Positions 29,001 to 34,665 of a stretch of 34,665 nucleotides of DNA are shown here, piece after piece. Under the pieces are notes generated by a model. It searched no databases, had not been told where the DNA came from, and saw only the letters and a program-made list of their open reading frames with translations. Within the stretch, counting starts at the first letter, position 1, and every line of letters starts with the position of its first letter. The position numbers and the translations under genes are program-made. Source of the stretch: Hondaea fermentalgiana (lineage: Eukaryota; Sar; Bigyra; Thraustochytrida; Thraustochytriidae); the NCBI GenBank assembly GCA_014084085.1, contig NPFB01000120.1, forward strand, positions 55,614 through 90,278. The letters are read 5' to 3'.

Positions 29001-32000
29001 GAATCAACTGCTTTACGACCAGGGGCGGTCTCGTCGGCAAGCAGAAAGACATCGCTCGGGCCAGACATTTGCACATACGGGCAAAAGAATGCATCGTCAT
29101 TGCCCGGGTTTGCGGCGAGATTGAGCACTTTAAGCAACGCCACTACAGTCGAGTGGTCTGCGCTGAGAGTGCTCTTTCGGTTGTAAACATCAAAAATGGC
29201 AGAAAGAAGACGCTCTACGGACTGCGTCGTTGATCGATGGCGTTCGAGGCTTCCAAGCAAGAGGATTGCTGTCTCGTGTTGGGGGTGGCCCGCATCGCAG
29301 AGAATCTTTTCAAAGAGTTCGTCCATGAGAATCTTCGGAAGCCAGGTCTCGCAAAGGATCTCGCAATTGGCGGCCTGCTCGCTATGATCGCCATGCACCA
29401 TACTGGTGAGGCGCGTGAGAAGCTGGCCCAGGCCCTCTTCGCTGAGTAGCGAGAGTCGAATCGTTAGGATCTGCAGTGGATCAACATTGCGTATTCGCAA
29501 GGTATCGGCATCGACGAGCTCACTGGCGTTGTGTATGCTGGTGCGGTTACGACAAAGGCGGATTTCGATCACCTCGGTAATGCAGTCAATGACCATGTCC
29601 ACGAGGACACGGTCGTGCGCCGTGCCAAAGATGCCAATGGACTGGCACGTGGATGACATGGACTCGTAACGAATTTCCTCCTTGATGTAGGCGCGATTGA
29701 CGATGTGGTTGCCCGTCATGGCCACGGTAAAGACTTGAAAGACGCGTTCTAGGACGGAGACGGCCTCGTTGCGTTCGTCATCGGGAACGTCATCCGAGAA
29801 CTTGCCCTGCAAGCTTTCCAGAACGTAGAGCATCGTTTCGAAGCCATTGAGCTGGCGCATGAGATTCTTGGCATTGTGATTTTTGCGCATCATTTCCACG
29901 AGCGTGCCAAGAATTTCATATTTGCGGGACCAGTCGCGACGCGATTGTTGAAGTATCTCGAGCAAGGCACCTACATCCTGCTCCAAGAATGGGCTGTCGC
30001 CCCGCGCCAACTGCAACAGCACCAGCAGAGGTGCCGTAGGCTTACGAAGGACTAGTCGATAGAGAGAATGATGTGCATTAGACTCGCGCAAAAGCTGTTC
30101 GTTGATGGGGTCGCCGTCCAGCATGTCGCAGAGGAGGGCGCACCAGCTGTTGAGCATTTGAAAAAGCTCCGGGTCCGCGCTCCGCGACGGAGCGTCAGCG
30201 GCGAGGACAAGAAATGGAAAGATGGCCTGCGAAAGAAGACCTGCCTCGCGCAGCTCGACGCGGTACCCTTCGTCGCTGCGAATCATCTTGATGAGCGTCT
30301 GACATAACACATGCATGATAAACGTCCCTGGCGCAACATGTGTTTGTTGTCCCGAAGCGTCGGTGATCGTGGGGCCGCTGGCCTGCCCTGTGTCGCTCGT
30401 ATCGTCTGTCGTACGCGACGTGGCGCTGGAGATGCCCAAATTGGACGGCGAAGATTCGGCATCTAGACTTGAAGACGGCTCTGCAAGGGCCGCGAGAGAG
30501 TCTGCCAATGGATTCATGGGCGGGTGTTCTTCCAGGAGAGCAGGGAATTCAGCCGCTGCAGTGGCCTGGGCGTCCCTTTCGAGCTGCTCAAGGGCATTCG
30601 GCTTGTCAGAGTCTTTGTGCAGGAGCTCCACGCGTCGATTGATGACCAAGGTTGGGAGCGTGCGTTTGCATATTGTTTCCAGCAAGGAGGCCGGGCGATA
30701 GTCCATGCCCATGGAAATCAGTTCCAAGAGCTTGGCGACCATGAAAAGAAACTCTTCGTGAATTTCAAGACTCGCCCCGAGACTTACTAGCAGCGTGCTC
30801 ATCACCCCAAACTTTTCGTCGAGCATCCCAAAATTGACTGGGTTGGAGGAGTATATGGTGAGCACGCAATGAAGCAATGGCAAACGGAGCATGTCGGCCC
30901 CGGAAATCGGCATGCGATAGCGTGCAAGCTCTGCATCAGTTTCGTTCTCACTCATGGCCATGTACCGCCAGGCAAACATGTGATTTCGCCAGATTGTCTC
31001 TTGGGCCTGGCGATTCTGAACACAAATTGAGTACTCGAGATGGCAAAGCATGCCAGCAACCACCGCAAAAGCAGGTTCATTTCGTGCCAAAAAGACAGAG
31101 TGAACGACGCCAAGATGCTCGGCGTCTTCTTCGGCCTCGGCAAAGCCCGGGCCGAGGTAGACCAGCTGTCGGAGATTTGTTAGCGACACCTCCGTCATGC
31201 TCGGCACGGCGCAAAGGACGTCGTAGTACAAGACATAGCCGCCGCACTCTTGAAAGTCGTCAAGGAGACGTTGGCTTGAGCGGCACGAGGCGACGAGGAG
31301 CTGCACGATGCAGGTTAATAATCCAACGCTTGAGATGTCAAAAGCGCGCGCGCGGATAGCCCCCATCCAGCGCTCGAGGAGACGGTCCTCAACGATATGA
31401 TCAACAACGGCACCGGGCATGAGGCTCTCCGAGACAGCCTTGACGAGAGAGGTCGCTTCGTCGCGAGCACGAGTGGCCTCGACAATAAAGAATAGGTAGC
31501 GCAAACCGTGGTCGGGCTCGCGCAAAAGGCTGAGGAGAACCCCTTCATTCGGTAGCAGATGGCAGAGCATAGCAACGAGCCTCTGCATGACGTTTTGTGA
31601 TCGAAGAATCTTGCCCCCAGGCTCTGCGGGTTGCACGTCATTACGCGGTAAGTTTACCTGGGTTCCCCCTGCGCCTTGATACACCTCGATCGGCGACTCG
31701 ACGCCCATGAAGCCGCCCCGCCTGCGGCCACTCCCGCTGGCGCTCTCGCCGTCTGTATCGTCTTCATCAGTTTCGCCCTCAGTAATGAAGCCCTCTTCGA
31801 GGGAATCGAGCCTGAAGCGGTCTGCATCAGCGTCTTGCTCGGCACGAAGGACGAATGAAGCATGATCATCGGCGACCACGATGCCAAAGTAAAGCGAGAG
31901 GGCGTAAAGTAGCTGGGCAGGTAGACCGACCGCTGCGCAGGCATCTGCGCCATCCTCTAGAGCGCATGAGACCTGCTCCAGAACGTCCAACGTCTGGAAG

Positions 32001-32419
32001 CAGAGCCCTTGCCGCGCCACAGAAGCCTTTTGCAGGGTGACAACCGTGGACCGACCGGCGCCAATGTTGATGCGAATATGCCCGCTTAAGATGTCCATGA
32101 CCTCGACGAGGTCGTTTGTGCTCTGGTGGAGGGCGTCTGCTACGAGGCCTGGGAGGACATCTTCGGCAAGGCGCAGATTCTCGCGAATGCTCTCTGGCGT
32201 CATATTTTTCTCATGTTCGGGATCCGCAAAGTATGCAACCAACGTGCGATGAGATCTTCGCGCGGCAGAGCTCCCCTTGCGGTTGAGTCTGCCCTTTTGC
32301 CGCCGTTCGCGCGTGGTATCTGCCTTGCCATTGGTGGCCTTTTTAGCACCTTTGTTGTTGCCTTCCGTGCGCACATCGGGTCGGCTTGTCGCTCGAAAAC
32401 GATTGAGAAAGGATCGCAT
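20021..32419 (-). CDS. giant BEACH-WD40 protein (WDFY3/LvsA-like)
   Basis: A 4132-residue protein from one uninterrupted frame; the first true ATG is at 32419. Residues 1-1170 are helical, armadillo-like. A concanavalin-A-like domain lies at about 1180-1480 (LSFWVWLG, then GHWHHIVLVH) and contains a low-complexity insert. More helical repeats follow. The region from about 2800 to 3270 is disordered and includes an Asp run at about 2983-3013. A PH-BEACH domain (about 3270-3440) precedes the BEACH domain (about 3470-3750) with the hallmark NDLTQYPVFPWIL and PFHYGTHYS. WD40 repeats fill about 3830-4132. BEACH proteins act in lysosomal, autophagic and vesicle traffic. The PH and BEACH regions look closest to the WDFY3/Alfy and LvsA group, but no FYVE finger follows, so the subgroup is uncertain. 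Confidence 0.93.
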   Translation of the reverse strand: MRSFLNRFRATSRPDVRTEGNNKGAKKATNGKADTTRERRQKGRLNRKGSSAARRSHRTLVAYFADPEHEKNMTPESIRENLRLAEDVLPGLVADALHQSTNDLVEVMDILSGHIRINIGAGRSTVVTLQKASVARQGLCFQTLDVLEQVSCALEDGADACAAVGLPAQLLYALSLYFGIVVADDHASFVLRAEQDADADRFRLDSLEEGFITEGETDEDDTDGESASGSGRRRGGFMGVESPIEVYQGAGGTQVNLPRNDVQPAEPGGKILRSQNVMQRLVAMLCHLLPNEGVLLSLLREPDHGLRYLFFIVEATRARDEATSLVKAVSESLMPGAVVDHIVEDRLLERWMGAIRARAFDISSVGLLTCIVQLLVASCRSSQRLLDDFQECGGYVLYYDVLCAVPSMTEVSLTNLRQLVYLGPGFAEAEEDAEHLGVVHSVFLARNEPAFAVVAGMLCHLEYSICVQNRQAQETIWRNHMFAWRYMAMSENETDAELARYRMPISGADMLRLPLLHCVLTIYSSNPVNFGMLDEKFGVMSTLLVSLGASLEIHEEFLFMVAKLLELISMGMDYRPASLLETICKRTLPTLVINRRVELLHKDSDKPNALEQLERDAQATAAAEFPALLEEHPPMNPLADSLAALAEPSSSLDAESSPSNLGISSATSRTTDDTSDTGQASGPTITDASGQQTHVAPGTFIMHVLCQTLIKMIRSDEGYRVELREAGLLSQAIFPFLVLAADAPSRSADPELFQMLNSWCALLCDMLDGDPINEQLLRESNAHHSLYRLVLRKPTAPLLVLLQLARGDSPFLEQDVGALLEILQQSRRDWSRKYEILGTLVEMMRKNHNAKNLMRQLNGFETMLYVLESLQGKFSDDVPDDERNEAVSVLERVFQVFTVAMTGNHIVNRAYIKEEIRYESMSSTCQSIGIFGTAHDRVLVDMVIDCITEVIEIRLCRNRTSIHNASELVDADTLRIRNVDPLQILTIRLSLLSEEGLGQLLTRLTSMVHGDHSEQAANCEILCETWLPKILMDELFEKILCDAGHPQHETAILLLGSLERHRSTTQSVERLLSAIFDVYNRKSTLSADHSTVVALLKVLNLAANPGNDDAFFCPYVQMSGPSDVFLLADETAPGRKAVDSSGNNSSSGPRKVAKQASHRSSVQDNAPGNLHIAGLGKRPWPPALGYTLSFWVWLGKEVGEPIVLASIRNKDGHQLLRVTIEDGGLVRCRTCGPQAGQYSPNASRSSPPPIGTHASQLGTGATSYASDARTGGGRLSPPVGSVPGGGLVDDQASGPIPELTRAALAAVTASAEASAAVSTLLGIPRNAGSPLAGASPTTPASPLQAPPKPSASPRERFLRDLAPYEIVFPNLNLRPGHWHHIVLVHKALSNIGLIIDKSLNGRMTLYCDGVEAATSKFPYPTSMPNGGLKTSVFMGVDPVLSATRRPSDAVRFWRLGPMLMLDIPKTDSFARDAYLLGVNYNGTLSRSCATMRDARSFTTVLLEKVFAYERGSEEVDAGSVTSHLDRLGLPSASWQDLLQRNTEFLHQSGHVDLENVICSFYAGRRTTLEGFKSIDTKSLVEKKIREIDVPRTVLVNSATTAAPGAGQQQTLAVLGGGAFAVTPLPLCDTVRSVGGVTVVLRLLELSPDPEVTVLTLRLLRNIVGGHEYNRFAFRQSNGPRVLAWVLFGIAQRTKEIFTPQVFENMLNLAVLGEGEDALIVDPEMLHQLVLNHQVWRGSQHSGHHRWGFVVIILQWLSNLVDKDNLNVRLNLDALLRLNIIDWVLEIVLTLAIDIPPEEDTISDVLAAALHFLHNFIKQRLEHRSLFELFKHILVSLPSDEEVDEVLVSKSPEDASLTRSVSAPPSSEPAGESKNEKEGENESEKDVRSSQETTLPDPPPVRHEQTYSTSTVETTNDTDDDTTNAKSPNPAQDEMNSSTIMPQIASGGAPPPRRRRRRRTVTDLVKSKAVKSGRRLALPSDDDLSEAGEAILRKIRCMLFELLLEIPEQVPAESTRTLAEHRTATFAVFSDILSVHWFTCLIRPDSDSETFLLAVRLLVEILQESPEFARHFIAHGGFAMLAEAGKTHRELESLSFSFLILICGIPAHLLGSPISLRNRQRARLSSNESRSSNMSSGSYTHPMHDRASFGLGTSDAPDERISSFVSPGVKQRLLNRRSTVEAGANVEMLHASLVDQFRVLLLRTARFSPPRWYLDAHEALMQVLCGVLDAVNENDMVQATPLSPVATGKPTFEWTRDKIESLCGNVCSALVITVQRFPSAVGFFETSAFVDMCTELLFVDARGHLKEQPSVDAPEDKEDLTGAHVSGTTSQGFTGPIAMSMMILYSELLCDAVAEDGSSGNSGASSGGVKNGDVTAPSAAVAAMEHPLLRPKDGRKLLETLMQSFPTTAPAEEALGFQTALIQAFMPRLTLMLDDRTWEARMSAGSRMKLPHNADPNKVGALVCFLAGRASFGWIPNAEHTILELTLQAESRVDTLEFKERILRCARGLILWSLDVSLLNKTTDSLGQLLQAVRRNYRRLRTNEMISNVLRMLGQSNSSSPMSDGSNKEPYVVAEMIPDELRAEFNMYDESTLFVTCFIGMSLRHLALAFKSGDTEMQNLLVKGLAKAAASRPALFLKEPTLGVGFRGLVLGDENAEVDSAVPMDADVNPNAVPNFLAWAKERHEEGKLRPDWLRRIWLRVKHIELFGSQVQCGLTPPETLRDMAPTFDGVEFPEHRRFLHIEVEYMKRQSNKRRVSTSGTAQRTHPSPDKVLQAAKTLMTTTQEEAAERHRQWQRVGLEHLLRGKRCWKKETDLFRRGVHSSFFLPSATAKEVEENPLDEDKRFLLDCSDGQDRMRRRVMLHLKFTNRFRFVGYLPDPEPSPFAEKSDMADAGAPMSGDSLSTSRSGLERSPVVALQASLRKASVGGLGDAELGDEGSSELGEFEQEEDELNKVLYSLRGPRSDRRSTRLRSLTDDAFDDAFDEGDLMGDDDDDDDNDDADDVDVDVNENDNEDGQIGHGRRASSINQAEASAGENETSPPPASDGSDMDKEGMSSQRSISPEMDHDALEDFRLAPGLTSSRKRNPLQKRQSLRLEDSEDFEQAAELEAAQSAESHEERRDTGASKHATSDGASARKNSIAKEAGGASSIHAAKDTSAGASTAPLVANATGGPNEPLQDPDLLIPEDKVSGSGLPDKTATSTPNDGLSPPRSNRGESEESFDDAASSQATEKTAAKQGPVSIEEEMTALGWEDEERIWSELDILDRKRKPERIVECAEVSGMEANRGIAILCEKSLYFVSNYRIVDNHFEQLPQSERCVSHVYDVTMRGDYVHILAPGESYGDTVYTRQGMSRSVSALTSTSQSIGYDSGAEMSLPAPSLRKLRFDQIREMYRRRYMFSEVGIEFFAVDGGNFLLVFDSQEDRDWMFTKVLAKEMPHLIISKSSTMQGLAQSSLMNPEGLSLGALMAPFRRFRASVTRQWLDGEISNFSYLMHLNMLAGRSHNDLTQYPVFPWILQQYTKEHLDLEDPASYRDLSKPMGALNPERAKQFSERYALLASTAAETQMQPFHYGTHYSCSAYVLQFLIRLEPYTCMALELQGGQFDRADRLFHSFISSWRSVSGEDFNVQDVRELIPEFFYLPEFLHNRNKFDFGTTQRGIRVDDVELPTWSQNDPFYFVRMHRRALESRYVSEHLHEWIDLIFGYKQRGRAAIESQNVFHPLTYEGEVNPDEIDDPVLKKATLAQIHNFGQTPRKLFSKPHPKRVVPRVNLSRPITEVEASAVAWHHRLAPPLVIPGAYARPAIERPGENGTAQLPGQCSLASIDSGFALRFIGTPGAVQEISVTPEKVVVLSGSATMIQPFTGLYLSWGSENGSLRLHSVAPSLNYSLAPGKVVAVFEALHTGAITACSVSEDGAHIWTGGADALVTAWHLRKAKERNGAWVLDQIQVLSSHTAAITSLATSQKQGIAVSGSRDCTAVLWDLEKKCFIRQLGRQTGPVTHVSINDANGNILTLSGSDLSYWHINGELLATMHMTPVLHGARLDYPKSCLATMCDDFQDGIVAVTGHERGAIALWDLPEESGRRHFALRVVLDFGHNMAVTAIAVDKAQRRLACGNASGKLRLWASSELSSFKG
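23380..23470 (-). repeat. acidic-codon repeat in the BEACH gene
   Basis: GTC/ATC triplets on the plus strand encode a run of Asp with Asn and Val interruptions on the minus strand, in the disordered linker before the PH-BEACH domain. Confidence 0.8.
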
Positions 32420-34665
32420 TCTTGCCGTGCTAGCAAACACACGTCCTACGCGTCCTCGGCGGGGACGCCAGTCCTATGCGCACCGGGTTGCTCGATAGTG
32501 GCGGCAGCGCCGAGCAGAAGGAGAAAGGAGATTGTCTTTGCGCCTTGCTGCTGCGAGTAAACGGTTCCGCGGTCGTCTATCGCGAAGATATGAACGCCGG
32601 CTCTGGCGGTGTCCACGCGCTAAGGTTTCCTGCGTTAGTCTCGACGTGCAAAGCTGCCTCCCGAGGCTTGCTCGCTCGTGGTCGCCTTTGCCGGCGGCTT
32701 GAGCCCGCGACGTGGGTCCGTGGGGAGAGAGATAGAGACAGAGGGCCTGAACCACATGCACCTGCTGCGCTCAGCCTCGCCGCCGGCTCACCTGTCGGCT
32801 CTGCGAGCTGCTGCTCGCGAGGCGACTGGCGGGGCGCGTCGCCCCACTGCCGTCCCGCGACGACTCGGCCTCGTCAGCTTCCGCGCGCTTTGGCGAGGTC
32901 TGATTGTGTTTGGTTTTGCTCTCGTATCACACGGTGACGAGGGTCTTTGTTGCTGACGGAAAGATTTTTTTTGTTGGCTCATGCTTCCTTTTAGCTTCTT
33001 TCCGCACCATGACGCATCGCAGCCCTGCACATCGTGAGCAGTGCGCGTCGCGTCGTATCATGGCCAGATCGCATCGCGTCACTACTTGTGTTCACATGGA
33101 GTGCTTGTTCTTATTCATTTCAAGCCTCGTGGTTATTGAGAGAGGCTATTTCTCGTCAAAGCTCGCGACTTGATCAAATTTCTGGAGGAAAATAATACTA
33201 CTACATTTCGTCATGAAGCCAGATCTTCGCAAGTTAAAAAATGGTGGCCATCGTCTTTCCTTTCTTGAGCTCTCGATCGTGAATCAGATAAGATTGAGTT
33301 TGTTGAGTTGCGCCGGGGATGGGGGGTGGGTTGACGTCAGTGGCTTTGCCGAGCTTTTCGTGTGGGTTGGGAAATTTGAAATAGCGTTGCGCTCGACTGA
33401 TCCCGAAGGTGGCAACGATACATGAATTTCAAGGAATGGCATATGCTACCTGGACAGTATGTCCAGGCCGTAAAATCCTCGCGCAACAGCGCTTAAAAGA
33501 TCGCGATGTCATGTCTGAAACAAAACGATTGCGTCCTACAAGCTTGTCCAGCATGCTTTTTGGAACCGAGGGCCTTCTCGTAACACTCAATATCTGTATC
33601 AAACTTGCACATGCACATGCTTGCACCCTGCAAATTCTATCAGTTATACATTTGGCTCTGTATCCAGGTTCTTTTGCATTCTAACATCCATGACGTGGGT
33701 TTTCAGCTTCGCTCACTACGTGACGCTCGCCTCCTTTGTAAGTAGCACACATCTACAAACAATGCAAGCTTTTCTTCAAGCTGTTCCCTAATTTCTCGAG
33801 AAACTTCTCGAATGAGAACAATTTCCTGTGCGAATTTCGTGATTCCTTCCTTAATCGAACGTACGTATGAACTTTTTAGCTTCTGCCAGCAGCTGCAGGG
33901 CACGAAAGCGTATTCAAACCAGTTCGAGAACATGAAGATAAAAATCTGGAATCAAACGTGCAGTCCACCGAGCGCGACTTGAAACAAAATAGCATCTTCA
34001 ATCCTCTTCTCATTTGGTCATAGGCCAGCAGGCGCTATCTCCCCTATCTTCGTCGTCGTCATCGATGTCACTCCTTTCAGCATCGTCACTAGCGTCGCCG
34101 CCATCACCTGCACAGCTTTCACCGTCGCTGCCGACTCGGTTTCGATCCCGTCGACTTCGCAGGCAGGCTTCCGTTTTCTCCAACGAAAGGAGCCTCCCGG
34201 GCCGCTCCCAGCGACGGGGGGAAGCGACTTTGTTTGCAGATTTGCAAGACGTTCCTTCATTCATTCGTTCATTCACTCGAATTCATTCATTCATTTGAAT
34301 TCACTCATCCACTCGAGTTCACTCATTCACTCCGCGTCGAGTTCATGCATTTAGGCCTAGGCCTACTACCTATTCGAATTCATTCATTCATTCATTCATT
34401 CGAATTCATTCATTCATTCGAATTCACTCATTCATTCATTCGAATTCATTCACAGTGGTCAGCTTGAATTCATTCACCTCATTCATTCGACCTGGCGAGT
34501 TCGCTTATTCGAATTCACTTATTCCTCGGTCGGGTGACAGTCGGAGAAGAAGAAAGAAAGAAAGTTTGAATTCTGCCAGTTCTCCTCGGAGCGCTCGCGA
34601 GGCAAGCGCGAATCGAAGCTCGCGGCCGGCGACGCTCGCCGCGGCCCCTGCGCCCCCCGCCCCGC
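32420..34665. other. gene-free end of the window, upstream of the BEACH gene
   Basis: The first few hundred bases should carry the BEACH promoter and 5' leader. From 33150 to 34000 the DNA is AT-richer with no persuasive frame. A Ser/Arg-rich frame near 34014-34298 follows composition only. An ATTC/GAATTC satellite fills about 34255-34520, and the last 100 bp become very GC-rich, which may be the edge of the next promoter. No RNA gene was recognised. Confidence 0.5.
34255..34520 (+). repeat. ATTC tetranucleotide satellite with embedded GAATTC sites
   Basis: Degenerate ATTC/ACTC units are punctuated by repeated TTCGAATTCA blocks, giving many EcoRI-type GAATTC palindromes within 270 bp. A non-repetitive TTAGGCCTAGGCCTA-like palindromic stretch at about 34351-34365 interrupts it. 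Confidence 0.9.

Noticed and set aside
34014..34298. 94-codon plus-strand frame with Ser/Arg-rich product
   Set aside because: Low-complexity composition, and it ends inside the ATTC satellite. No independent support.

Overview
This is nuclear DNA of a eukaryotic protist. The proteins include a mitochondrial ribosomal protein, a Pol II CTD phosphatase, a proteasome assembly chaperone, a USP deubiquitinase, a giant BEACH protein and a piggyBac-derived gene. Genes are long, intronless as far as the reading frames show, GC-rich at third positions, and separated by GC-rich spacers full of microsatellites. This combination fits a labyrinthulomycete/thraustochytrid (Aurantiochytrium, Schizochytrium or Hondaea type). 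That placement is inference from gene style, not from a marker gene.

Layout. (1) 1-2.6 kb: a possible tail of an upstream gene, an unrecognised 424-residue protein (+), then a convergent bS6m mitochondrial ribosomal protein gene (-). (2) 2.6-6.4 kb: a 1-kb spacer between bS6m and a divergent USP20/33-like deubiquitinase (+). The spacer holds a strikingly symmetric motif array. (3) 6.4-10.05 kb: a 3.7-kb stretch with no convincing gene. It holds a second phased motif array, an AT-rich inverted-repeat island and pyrimidine microsatellites. (4) 10.05-12.64 kb: a fused mitochondrial N-acetylglutamate kinase / N-acetyl-gamma-glutamyl-phosphate reductase (+). (5) 13.2-18.3 kb: RPAP2/Rtr1 CTD phosphatase (-) and a 1010-residue piggyBac-derived protein with an altered catalytic triad (-). 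(6) 19.4-19.9 kb: a PSMG3/PAC3-like proteasome assembly chaperone (+). (7) 20.0-32.4 kb: one uninterrupted 4132-codon BEACH-WD40 gene (-), tail to tail with the PSMG3-like gene. (8) 32.4-34.7 kb: gene-free sequence ending in an ATTC/GAATTC satellite and GC-rich DNA that may lead into the next gene.

There is no operon logic. These are unrelated housekeeping genes (mitochondrial translation, ubiquitin removal, arginine synthesis, transcription, proteasome assembly, membrane traffic). The items most worth a second look are the mirrored, about 21-bp-phased CACTTGCG/CGCAAGT arrays at 2.80-3.03 kb with a one-sided relative at 7.63-7.68 kb, the apparently domesticated piggyBac gene, the kinase-reductase fusion, and the AT island at 8.5-8.67 kb.
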